Assembly (NCBI RefSeq): GCF_004217555.1
Contig: NZ_SHKW01000001.1
Coordinates: forward strand, 4,030,001 to 4,094,000
Direction of reading: 5' to 3'
Source: Edaphobacter modestus
Lineage (GTDB): Bacteria; Acidobacteriota; Terriglobia; Terriglobales; Acidobacteriaceae
Length of the DNA: 64,000 nucleotides
Both the position numbers and the translations under genes were made by a program. Below are positions 9,072-16,652 of the stretch, piece after piece. The notes beneath the pieces are model-generated. The model did no database searches. It had not been told where the DNA came from and was given only the letters and a program-made list of their open reading frames with translations. Each line of letters starts with the position of its first letter. The stretch's first letter is position 1.

Positions 9072-9103
9072 GATGCTCTGGCGGGATTTTTCTTTTTGTT
9101 TCT
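9057..9103 (+). terminator. Intrinsic terminator before the ACT-domain gene
   Basis: A perfect 10-bp stem AATCCCGCCA (9057-9066) with TGGCGGGATT (9079-9088), with a small inner AGC/GCT pairing, is followed by a T-rich run from 9087 to 9103. It lies between the Ile-rich leader and the start of the next gene at 9128, so it must be read through to express that gene. Confidence 0.85.
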
Positions 9104-9127
9104 AAAACCACAAGGGGGAAAAAAGAA

Positions 9128-9433
9128 ATGGCATGGACCTATCGAATCACCGCTGCGGCTCGACCGAGGTTGGCGATGCGGGTAGCGCAGATCTTCGACC
9201 AGCACCTGCTTGAGGTGGAACATTTCCATCTGGTACGGGAAGATGCGGTTACCACCATCCGCATCTCGGTGGACTGCGGCGAGCCGATCGCGCACAGGAT
9301 CCATGCGAAGCTCTATCGTCTGACCGATGTGGTGCGCGTCGATCTGGCAAGCGGGACGCCGCAGGGCGCAATCGGAGAGCTCCGTAACCCGAGCTCTCCC
9401 TCGTACCTCGATCCCCTCGGCCCTCAGCCTTAG
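9128..9433 (+). CDS. Stand-alone ACT-domain protein, acetolactate synthase small-subunit-like
   Basis: A 101-residue protein with one ACT-type beta-alpha-beta-beta-alpha-beta unit. RLAMRVAQIFDQHLLEVEHF followed by TTIRISVDCGEPIAHRIHAK and LYRLTDVVRVDL matches the pattern of the small ACT subunits IlvM/IlvN (recurrence to a hydrophobic loop, then K-L-x-x-L-x-D-V). Such subunits bind branched-chain amino acids and tune acetolactate synthase. AAGGGGG sits 9 bases before the ATG. No large subunit is adjacent in the window, but leuB lies just upstream and the gene is preceded by an Ile-type attenuator, which supports a branched-chain role. A role as a general ACT sensor is the alternative. Confidence 0.65.
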   Translation: MAWTYRITAAARPRLAMRVAQIFDQHLLEVEHFHLVREDAVTTIRISVDCGEPIAHRIHAKLYRLTDVVRVDLASGTPQGAIGELRNPSSPSYLDPLGPQP

Positions 9434-9447
9434 AGTCCTTGAGCGTC

Positions 9448-10230
9448 TTAGAGCGGCGGCGTGAAGCGTCCATCGACAGCCGTCCATCCGCCATCGACGA
9501 TAGTCAGGGTTCCCGTTGCGAACGACCCCGCATCGGAGGCCAGGTAGACCACCGCTCCCGCCATCTCATGCGGCTTCGCCCAGCGGCCCAGCGCACTCTT
9601 ATTCGCGTATGCGCTGTACCAGTCCTTGTTGGCCGCGATGGGTGCGGTCAAAGGCGTATCGACGACGCCGGGCCCGATAGCATTCACGCGAACACCATGC
9701 GGTCCAAGTTCAGCGGCCAGCGTTCGGCACATCTGCAGCACACCGGCTTTGGTCGCGGCATAAACACCCTGTCCCGGCTCGACCGTCAGCGCGCGGATGC
9801 TCGCAAACGTGATGATGCTTCCTTTGCCACGGGCTTTCATGTTGCGTCCTGCGGCGGTAATCAGGCGGAAGGTTCCTTTGAGGTTGAGCGTCATCACCCG
9901 GTCGAACTCTTCCTCGCTCATGTTCAACAGCTCTTTGCGAACGTTGATGGCTGGAGTGCTGACCAGAACGTCCAGATCGGCAAGCCCATCGAATGTCTTT
10001 GTGACGGCAGCTCCATCGCGCATGTCGAACGGAATCGCCTCTGCACTTCCACCCGCGTTTTTGATGTCATCGACAACCTTCTGCGCGCCTTCGAGGTTTA
10101 GATCGCCGCACAGAACGTGTGCCCCATGGGCTGCCAATCCGTGCGCGGCCGCCTCGCCAATGCCGCTGCCTGCTCCGACGACGAGTGCCTTCTTGCCTGT
10201 GAGATCGAAGAGTTTTCTGTAGTCGTACAA
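9448..10230 (-). CDS. SDR family oxidoreductase
   Basis: A classical short-chain dehydrogenase/reductase of 260 aa. The cofactor motif is GAGSGIGEAA, followed by Asp in CGDLN, suggesting NAD preference. The catalytic Ser lies in ITFASIRAL and the Tyr-x3-Lys is YAATK. The C-terminus has GRWAKPHEMAGAVVYLASDAGSFATGTLTIVDGG. Unusually, the structural NNAG is replaced by STPAIN (in LDVLVSTPAINVRKEL), a variant I associate with a sub-branch of uncertain substrate. It is convergent with the ACT gene and its stop is 14 bases away. Substrate unknown; sugar or hydroxy acid is a guess. Confidence 0.88.
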   Translation of the reverse strand: MYDYRKLFDLTGKKALVVGAGSGIGEAAAHGLAAHGAHVLCGDLNLEGAQKVVDDIKNAGGSAEAIPFDMRDGAAVTKTFDGLADLDVLVSTPAINVRKELLNMSEEEFDRVMTLNLKGTFRLITAAGRNMKARGKGSIITFASIRALTVEPGQGVYAATKAGVLQMCRTLAAELGPHGVRVNAIGPGVVDTPLTAPIAANKDWYSAYANKSALGRWAKPHEMAGAVVYLASDAGSFATGTLTIVDGGWTAVDGRFTPPL

Positions 10231-10460
10231 GACGCTGCTTCCTTTCCAAAGAGAGTTCCTGCAGAAGTGGGGTACGCTTTCCGCCTATGGTCACAAGATC
10301 TCTGCGGAAGCGCAATGGTCCTTACTCTAAACCCACGGTTGGTGTTTTATGCAAATCGCTCTCAGGTCGGCCAGAAGAAAACGGCTGCGAAAGGGGCAGC
10401 TGGTATGCTGCAACCCAGATTCGTTCCAGCTCCAAAATCTCCGCGTTGAGGGTTCGTGTC

Positions 10461-11957
10461 ATGCCTTCTGTCTCCCCGCGTCCGTCTCGGTCTGTCTGCG
10501 TCCTCTTTGCCGCCGCGTTGTCGCTGGCTGCGACAACCCTCCGTGCACAGGCGGCTCACGCACACGATCCGTCGCTCGACATCGAGCTGCACGGAACCAT
10601 TACCCCCGAGAAGATCGGTACGCACGAGACCCAGACCTTTCAGATGCCACAGGGAATCGAACGCATAGAAGTCGAGCTCGAATCGCCCGGTTTTCAAAAG
10701 GGCATGTACGTCACAGTCGGAATCTTCGATCCAGAGCGTTATCGAGGAGAAGGTCGCGCGAAGTTCAGCATCTCGACTGTGACCGCGACCGGGCCCTATA
10801 TGCCCGGCCCGCTGGTGCCAGGGACGTGGAAGGTCTCCTTCGGATTCAACTACGTCGCACCCGGCGCGCACGGCGACTACACGTTGCGCATTCATCTTTC
10901 GCGTCAGCTCGATCCCACTCACTACATCGCGTTGAACGCCAAACCAGGCTGGTACATGGGAGATCTGCACTCCCACACCGGGAACACGGACGCCGTGTGC
11001 AAGAGCCAGTCCGGCAAGGATGTCCCCTGTCCTGTGTGGAAGCTGCTCGAGGCTGCCGCCTCCCAAAAACTCGACTTCCTCGCCATCACCGACCACAACA
11101 CGCAGGCGACGTTCAACGAGATGGGACAGGTGCAGCCCTACTACGACAAGCTCCTGCTGATAGCCGGCGAGGAGGTAACCACCGTTCGCGGCCACACCAA
11201 CGTCTGGGGAACGATCGGTTTCCTCGACTACCGCGCTGCCGACAAGGGATTCACCGTCAACGACCTCTTCGATCAGGCACATGCTCAGCACGCGTTGGTC
11301 AGTATCAACCACTCGTACTGGCCGTGGGATGGCCATTGCCCTGGCTGCGGATGGGGATGGGCTCCCATCACCGACTACTCGAAGGTCGATGCAATCGAGG
11401 TCATCAACGGGTACCACGAGCACGGATCATGGTTCACCCCGCCGCCTGGAAACGGCATTCCCCTGTGGGAGGCGCAACTGGCCAAAGGCCTGCGGCCAAC
11501 TGGCGTCGGTGGAGGAGACGAGCATCGCGGCGGCGAACAGCTCTCCCTGCACGACGGAGTCGGAATCCCAACCACGGTGGTCTATGCGCGTGAGCTCTCG
11601 CAGCCCGCGATCCTCGAAGGAATCAGGGCAGGGCATGTCTACGTCAAAACCCATGGTCCCGATGGACCGGAGCTTCTGCTCAACGCTGGCCCGGCCATGA
11701 TGGGCGATGAAGTGAAGGCTGCCTCGGGAAGTACAGTGAATTTCACCATCACCACGAGCGACAACTCAGGAGCCCGGCTGCGCCTCTATCTCGACGGCAA
11801 AATTGTCGAATCCGAACCCGCCCTCTCAAGTGGCAAGGCGAGTTATCGCTGGACCTCGGACGGAAAGCGCCACTGGCTCCGAGCCGAGTTGGTGGACGGC
11901 GCGCCAGGAAGCGATGCAATCGTGTTGACGAATCCTATCTACCTGAATTGGAAGTAG
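10461..11957 (+). CDS. Secreted CehA/McbA-type PHP metallohydrolase
   Basis: A 498-residue exported protein. The ATG at 10461 has GAGGG 8 bases upstream and begins a signal peptide ending near TLRAQA; the frame open from 10287 adds an implausible 58 residues. Residues about 30-165 form a beta domain. The PHP metal site follows: MGDLHSHTGNTD, LAITDHNTQ, AGEEVTTVRGHTNVWG, SINHSYWPW and GGGDEHRGG. Members (CehA, McbA) hydrolyse carbamate or similar phosphate/ester bonds with a multinuclear metal site. Natural substrate unknown. A small C-terminal beta domain ends in LNWK. Likely transcribed alone or with the phosphodiesterase 93 bases downstream. Confidence 0.86.
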   Translation: MPSVSPRPSRSVCVLFAAALSLAATTLRAQAAHAHDPSLDIELHGTITPEKIGTHETQTFQMPQGIERIEVELESPGFQKGMYVTVGIFDPERYRGEGRAKFSISTVTATGPYMPGPLVPGTWKVSFGFNYVAPGAHGDYTLRIHLSRQLDPTHYIALNAKPGWYMGDLHSHTGNTDAVCKSQSGKDVPCPVWKLLEAAASQKLDFLAITDHNTQATFNEMGQVQPYYDKLLLIAGEEVTTVRGHTNVWGTIGFLDYRAADKGFTVNDLFDQAHAQHALVSINHSYWPWDGHCPGCGWGWAPITDYSKVDAIEVINGYHEHGSWFTPPPGNGIPLWEAQLAKGLRPTGVGGGDEHRGGEQLSLHDGVGIPTTVVYARELSQPAILEGIRAGHVYVKTHGPDGPELLLNAGPAMMGDEVKAASGSTVNFTITTSDNSGARLRLYLDGKIVESEPALSSGKASYRWTSDGKRHWLRAELVDGAPGSDAIVLTNPIYLNWK

Positions 11958-12050
11958 TTATTTTTCGGTATACCGACTGTTGACTTAAAATCTGCAGCTG
12001 CCTACGATGAAGTCCTCTCGCGTCTATAGTCGGCACTCGGCAGGAGAACC

Positions 12051-13412
12051 ATGCTCCGGTCCATCTCGCTCAGTCTCTCGCGGTTCTCCGCGGCGATCAT
12101 CCTGTCGGCTGTTTCCTGCGTTTCGTTGCGTGCGAAGACCCCTGAAACCAGGCAGGTCATCCTGATCTCGGTCGACGGTATGACTCCCGTCGAGTACGAA
12201 CAAGCCGATGCGCACGGCCTCAAGATTCCAAATATCCGTGCGCTGATGAGCTCCGGTTGTGCTTCCCCAGGAATCATGGGAGTCTTTCCCGCGAGCACCT
12301 ATCCCAGCCACACCTCGATGATCACGGGACAACCACCGGCAGTACATGGCGTCGTTAGCAATACGCCATTGGACCCATTCAACCTTGAGTTCGGCGGCTG
12401 GTACTACTATGCGGAAAAGATCAACACACCTACGCTTTGGCAGGCGCTGCACACCGCGCATTTAAAGACGGCGGCAGTCTCCTGGCCAGTGACCGTCGGT
12501 GCGGACGTGGACTACCTTCTCCCAGAATACCGTCCCGTTCGTACCGGCGAAGATATAGCGCTCATGCGCGTCCTCTCGACGCCCGGGCTCTTTCGCGAGA
12601 TGCAGACCGAGAACAAAACTGCGCGGCCCATGTCGGACGACTGGCGCACCGACGCGGTCATCGCAATCCTGCGTACCCGCAAGCCATCGCTGCTGGCGCT
12701 TCACCTCAGCGAGCTGGATGAGGCACAGCACAAGTACGGCCCCTACACCCCAGAGTCGCACGCGGAGCTGGAGCGGATCGACAGCCAGATCGGAAGGATT
12801 CGCTTCTACGTCGAAGAGTCCGGGCGAACGAAAGAGACCTCGTGGATTCTCGTCTCCGATCATGGTTTTCTGCCGGTTACGACCCTCTTCCATCCCCTCA
12901 TCGCACTCAGAGAAGCAGGACTACTGACTACCGACAAGAACGGGCGCCTGACCGATTGGAAGGTGTACCAGCGAAATCTCACTGGTTCTGTCTTCTTCGA
13001 AGCGAAGGACCCGAACGATCGCGCCAGCATCGAGAAGGCGACCGAGATCCTGAGGGCGCTGGCGGCTGATCCCGCGAATGGAATCGCCCATGTGTACACT
13101 CCCAACGATTTGAAGGCACTGGGTGCCGATCCGCTGGCGTTTCTGGCATTTGACCCGGCAAAGGGGTTTGGATTCGGCAGCAATCTCACAGGACCGCCAG
13201 TGACCGCTTCAACCAGTAAGGGTGCGCACGGCTATAATCCGCAGGTGCCGGAGATGCACCCCTCCTTCATCCTCTCCGGCGCAGGCGTCGAGAAGTGCAG
13301 CTCGCTGGAGGGGGTTTCCACTGAAGATGTCGGCCCCACTGCGGCGGCGCTGCTGGGAGCGACAATTCCGAACGCGAAGGGTCATGATGTAGGTCGGCTG
13401 GCAAAACATTAG
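12051..13412 (+). CDS. Secreted type I phosphodiesterase / nucleotide pyrophosphatase (ENPP-like)
   Basis: An alkaline-phosphatase-superfamily enzyme of 453 aa with a signal peptide (hydrophobic 10-24, cleavage near SLRAK). The first metal ligand is in ILISVDGMTP. The nucleophile Thr is in FPASTYPSHTSMITG. Further ligands are in LHLSELDEAQHKYG, LVSDHGF and SKGAHGYNP. This pattern fits ENPP-type phosphodiesterases, which cleave nucleotide or lipid phosphodiesters in the periplasm. The length and all motifs look complete. The substrate is open. It lies after the PHP hydrolase in the same direction, and the next gene, mmsA, has its own promoter-like spacer. Confidence 0.87.
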   Translation: MLRSISLSLSRFSAAIILSAVSCVSLRAKTPETRQVILISVDGMTPVEYEQADAHGLKIPNIRALMSSGCASPGIMGVFPASTYPSHTSMITGQPPAVHGVVSNTPLDPFNLEFGGWYYYAEKINTPTLWQALHTAHLKTAAVSWPVTVGADVDYLLPEYRPVRTGEDIALMRVLSTPGLFREMQTENKTARPMSDDWRTDAVIAILRTRKPSLLALHLSELDEAQHKYGPYTPESHAELERIDSQIGRIRFYVEESGRTKETSWILVSDHGFLPVTTLFHPLIALREAGLLTTDKNGRLTDWKVYQRNLTGSVFFEAKDPNDRASIEKATEILRALAADPANGIAHVYTPNDLKALGADPLAFLAFDPAKGFGFGSNLTGPPVTASTSKGAHGYNPQVPEMHPSFILSGAGVEKCSSLEGVSTEDVGPTAAALLGATIPNAKGHDVGRLAKH

Positions 13413-13417
13413 ATGTT

Positions 13418-13469
13418 GTTGCGTATTATGCAACTAGATTTGACTATCAAGCAATTTCGTATCTATTTT
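13418..13469 (+). promoter_or_regulatory. Candidate operator and promoter of mmsA
   Basis: GTTGCGTATTATGCAAC (13418-13434) is a 17-bp palindrome with a single mismatched pair. Directly after it come TTGACT (13440-13445) and TATTTT (13464-13469) with an 18-base spacer, a plausible sigma-70 promoter. The palindrome just upstream of -35 would suit a regulator site. The protein that binds it is not evident in the window. Confidence 0.4.
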
Positions 13470-13518
13470 AGAAGGCGGATAGAGAGTGATTCGCATCTTA
13501 GAGAATTGAGGTTTCCCC

Positions 13519-15063
13519 ATGTCATCGACGGTAGTAGCACCTGAGGTCAAAAGCACGGAGAGCTCGAAGCTGCGTGAGATTACGCACTGGATTGGCGGTC
13601 AGAAGGTAGCTGGTGAATCGGGCCGTTTCGGTGACGTTTACAACCCCGCCACGGGCCACGTGCAGGCAAAGGTCCCGCTGGCAAGTGGCGCGGAGTTGAA
13701 CAAGGCTGTTGCTGCTGCGAAGGCCGCTTTCCCTTCCTGGTCCGCTCAGCCACCTCTACGGCGAGCGCGCGTCATGTTCCGCTTCCGCGAGCTGTTCGAG
13801 CAGAACATGGACCGGTTTGCCGAGATCATCACCTCCGAGCACGGCAAGGTCTTCTCCGATGCAAAGGGCGAAGCAACTCGCGGCCTTGAAGTGGTCGAGT
13901 TCGCGACAGGAATTCCTCACCTTCTGAAAGGCGAGTTCTCAGAGCAGGTCGGTCCAGACATCGATACCTGGTCGATGCGTCAACCGCTGGGCGTCGTTGC
14001 AGGAATCACGCCGTTCAACTTTCCGGCGATGGTTCCCATGTGGATGTTCCCGATCGCGCTGGCGTGCGGGAATACCTTCATCCTGAAGCCGAGCGAGCGC
14101 GACCCGAGCGCATCCGTGTTGATTGCTGAACTGTTGAAGGAAGCCGGGCTTCCGGACGGCGTCTTCAACGTGCTGCATGGTGACAAGGAGTCCGTGGATG
14201 GGCTGCTTGAGCATCCTGACATCAAGGCGGTGAGCTTCGTCGGCTCGACGCCGATCGCGGAGTACGTCTATGCGAAGGGAACCTCGCATGGCAAGCGTGT
14301 CCAGGCGCTCGGCGGAGCGAAGAACCACATGATCGTGATGCCGGATGCTGATATGGACCAGGCCGCGGATGCGCTGGTGGGAGCGGCCTACGGCTCCGCG
14401 GGCGAGCGCTGCATGGCGATCTCGGTCGCGGTCGCGGTCGGTAACGAGACGGCCGATGCGCTCAGGGCGAAGGTGATCGAGCGCATCGATAAGCTGAAGG
14501 TGCTTCCGGGAATGGAAAAGAACTCGGACATGGGGCCGCTGGTCACGAAGATCCACCTGAATCGCGTCGCTGGATACCTGGAGACAGGAACGAAGGAGGG
14601 CGCGGAGCTGGTGGTGGACGGTCGCAAGGGCGCGCTTCCCAAGGGCGAGGGCTTCTTCATGGGAGCAACGCTGTTCGATCACGTGAAGCCGGAGATGCTC
14701 ATCTATAAGGAAGAGATCTTCGGGCCGGTGCTCGGGCTGGTGCGGACGAACAACTTCAAGACGGCGATGGAGCTGATCAACGAGCACGAGTTCGGCAACG
14801 GCACCTCCATCTTCACTCGTGACGGCGATACGGCCCGTGAGTTCGCGCATTCGGTGCAGGTTGGAATGGTTGGCGTGAACGTTCCGATTCCGGTTCCGAT
14901 GGCGTTCCACAGCTTCGGTGGATGGAAGCGGTCGCTATTCGGCGACCACTCGATCTATGGACCGGAGGGCGTGCGGTTCTACACGCGGATCAAGACGATT
15001 ACGGCGCGGTGGCCTACGGGCATCCGGGCCGGGGTCGATACGACGATGCCGACCCTGGGGTAG
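13519..15063 (+). CDS. mmsA: CoA-acylating (methyl)malonate-semialdehyde dehydrogenase
   Basis: Converts methylmalonate or malonate semialdehyde with CoA and NAD to propionyl- or acetyl-CoA, in valine, inositol or beta-alanine breakdown. The 514-residue ALDH begins with [13 protein letters not shown]. The markers of the family are [34 protein letters not shown] and the catalytic Cys298 in [11 protein letters not shown]. The segment [20 protein letters not shown] near the C-terminus is typical of MmsA/IolA. Monocistronic: promoter-like sequence upstream and a strong terminator downstream. Its likely metabolic partner here is the class III aminotransferase at 25.8 kb if that enzyme makes malonate semialdehyde; that link is inference. 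Confidence 0.92.
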   Translation: MSSTVVAPEVKSTESSKLREITHWIGGQKVAGESGRFGDVYNPATGHVQAKVPLASGAELNKAVAAAKAAFPSWSAQPPLRRARVMFRFRELFEQNMDRFAEIITSEHGKVFSDAKGEATRGLEVVEFATGIPHLLKGEFSEQVGPDIDTWSMRQPLGVVAGITPFNFPAMVPMWMFPIALACGNTFILKPSERDPSASVLIAELLKEAGLPDGVFNVLHGDKESVDGLLEHPDIKAVSFVGSTPIAEYVYAKGTSHGKRVQALGGAKNHMIVMPDADMDQAADALVGAAYGSAGERCMAISVAVAVGNETADALRAKVIERIDKLKVLPGMEKNSDMGPLVTKIHLNRVAGYLETGTKEGAELVVDGRKGALPKGEGFFMGATLFDHVKPEMLIYKEEIFGPVLGLVRTNNFKTAMELINEHEFGNGTSIFTRDGDTAREFAHSVQVGMVGVNVPIPVPMAFHSFGGWKRSLFGDHSIYGPEGVRFYTRIKTITARWPTGIRAGVDTTMPTLG

Positions 15064-15184
15064 CCCGGTATCGTTTTTGTGCAAAATATTGATTTTGAAT
15101 AACTTAGGTGTGGATCATCGTGCCAAGTTGTTCATTTCAGACGGCATTGCAGGTAAAATATTGAATAGAAACAGGATATTCCTT

Positions 15185-15212
15185 GAAAAGCCCCGATCGA
15201 TCGGGGCTTTTC
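15185..15212. terminator. Terminator formed by a perfect 28-bp palindrome
   Basis: The 28 bases from 15185 to 15212 are a perfect palindrome (GAAAAGCCCCGATC and its complement), so the RNA forms a 12-bp stem with a 4-base loop flanked by A and T runs on either strand. It lies between the convergent mmsA and HAD genes and can stop transcription from both sides. Confidence 0.85.
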
Positions 15213-15333
15213 CCATTGCGATGGGAAGTCTCTCGGTTTTCTTTATTTTAAGGATAGCAAGTGGATGGAAACTAATCGGCAGCGATGATCCTTTTTGCAA
15301 TCAACGAGATCACTCCGTTCGGGGCTTGACACG

Positions 15334-16002
15334 CTAGGAGAGCGTGACAAAAGCGCTGTGGTCGAAGTTGCTGAGGAGATCGGAGACATCTTTATAGACC
15401 TCGATGCAACCGGCGTCGTAGAGCTCCTGTTGGCTCCACCCGCCGGTGGTGACCCCGATGGTGCGGACTCCGGCCCTTCCAGCGGCTTCGGCGTCCCAGG
15501 GGGTATCGCCAAGAGCGAGCACGCTGGCGGGTTTCGCGCCCAACCTGCGGAGGGCGGTCTCGAAGATGTCGGGGTGGGGCTTCGAACGGTCTACATCGTC
15601 GGCGGTGGTGGAGATGTCGACCAGGTCGGAGACGCGAGCGATGGCCTTATAGGTTTCGAGCTCGTCCTTATTGGCGGAGGAGGAGAGCGCGATTTTGATG
15701 CCCGATTTCTTCATGCGATGGAAGAGCTCCCGGGTACAGGGGAAGGCCTCGACTTTTTCGAGGTAGTCCTGCTGGAAGACGAATTTTCGGTAGGCCTTGA
15801 GCGGCTCTTCGAGGATGCGGCGGCGCCAATACGGAACGAAGACGGGGATGAGTTCGTCGCCGCCCTTGCCGATCTGGCGGCGGATGACCTCGACGTCAAG
15901 GTCGATGCCGCCGACGGAGAAGGCGTCTTGCCAGGCGGAGGCGTGGAGCCAGTTGCTTTGAACGAGGGTGCCGTCGATGTCGCTCAGAACTGCTTGGACC
16001 AT
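15334..16002 (-). CDS. HAD-superfamily phosphatase (phosphoglycolate phosphatase-like)
   Basis: A 222-residue HAD hydrolase, subfamily I with a helical cap. Motif I is LSDIDGTLVQS (nucleophile Asp in DID), motif II is IALSSSANK, motif III is the Lys in RSKPHPDIF, and motif IV is LALGDTPWDAEAA. It hydrolyses small phosphate esters such as phosphoglycolate or sugar phosphates in the cytosol; the exact one is not readable. The frame is complete and ends at the window-side TAG 15334. Convergent to mmsA with a terminator between. No operon partner. Confidence 0.88.
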   Translation of the reverse strand: MVQAVLSDIDGTLVQSNWLHASAWQDAFSVGGIDLDVEVIRRQIGKGGDELIPVFVPYWRRRILEEPLKAYRKFVFQQDYLEKVEAFPCTRELFHRMKKSGIKIALSSSANKDELETYKAIARVSDLVDISTTADDVDRSKPHPDIFETALRRLGAKPASVLALGDTPWDAEAAGRAGVRTIGVTTGGWSQQELYDAGCIEVYKDVSDLLSNFDHSAFVTLS

Positions 16003-16652
16003 GGGTGCCTCCGGGCTTCAGGTGAATGAGATGCGGATTCGCCTGCAGCGATGAAGGTGTGATTGGTTTTCGCCACGGATGGGTGGAGATCAGGCGTTCG
16101 GGTCCGGAGGTTCGGGCTGGTAGGGACCGCCGGGGACTCCCCAGTTCCAGGAGGGCATGGGAGCTTCGGATACCGGAGTTTCGGGGGAAGTGCGGAGCTA
16201 CTGAATGCAATCAATTCTGGCACCCAGTGCAGCGTTATGCTGCCACGAAGTGCAAAGTTATGCTGCCATTTGGTGTAACGGAATGCTGCCACCTTCGGCG
16301 ATCACAGATGGGTGTGCAAATATCAACCACGCCGAAGGCGGGTGGCGCCGCAACCGCGGTTCGATCAGGACGTGGTCGGAGTTATGGCTGGAGAGTAAGG
16401 TGCGGTTTTGCCGACTACACAGCAGTGATCCTTGAAAGCGACCTGCCCTTCAGGGTTCGCCGGATTTCTAGACATAGATCACCGCACCCAACAAATGAAA
16501 TTATAGCTGCGCTTCATCAGGCTATTTATCATGTGTTTCTATTAGCAGTACTCCCTCACCCTCAGGTATAGGACAGCTGCCTGGGAGGATCATAGAAACA
16601 CACAGTTCATCGGAAACAAATTCGCTGTATCTGCAGCGTGGGAGGCCAAAAG
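16003..16652. other. Gene-poor spacer with IS-end-like repeats
   Basis: About 650 bases with no coding region I can support. It contains three copies of a 12-base motif (16234-16291, listed separately). Several short frames cross it on both strands but none has a ribosome site or a recognisable product. The same motif reappears beyond the MOSC gene, so this spacer looks like the left flank of a decayed mobile element. Confidence 0.6.
16234..16291 (+). repeat. Triple repeat of a TGCTGCCA motif, left cluster
   Basis: GTTATGCTGCCA occurs at 16234-16245 and 16257-16268, and GGAATGCTGCCA at 16280-16291: direct repeats spaced 23 bases apart. Three further copies lie at 18806-18853, two of them inverted. 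Multiple subterminal repeats at both ends are typical of IS21-like elements, which suggests a relic of such an end; no transposase is left in between. Confidence 0.6.

Noticed and set aside
13939..14910. Long open frame on the minus strand within mmsA
   Set aside because: It is His/Arg-rich antisense of a conserved ALDH gene; GC-rich coding DNA often leaves such frames open.
15295..16029. Plus-strand frame opposite the HAD phosphatase
   Set aside because: Gly/Asp/Val-rich antisense frame with no ribosome site; the minus-strand HAD motifs I-IV are complete.
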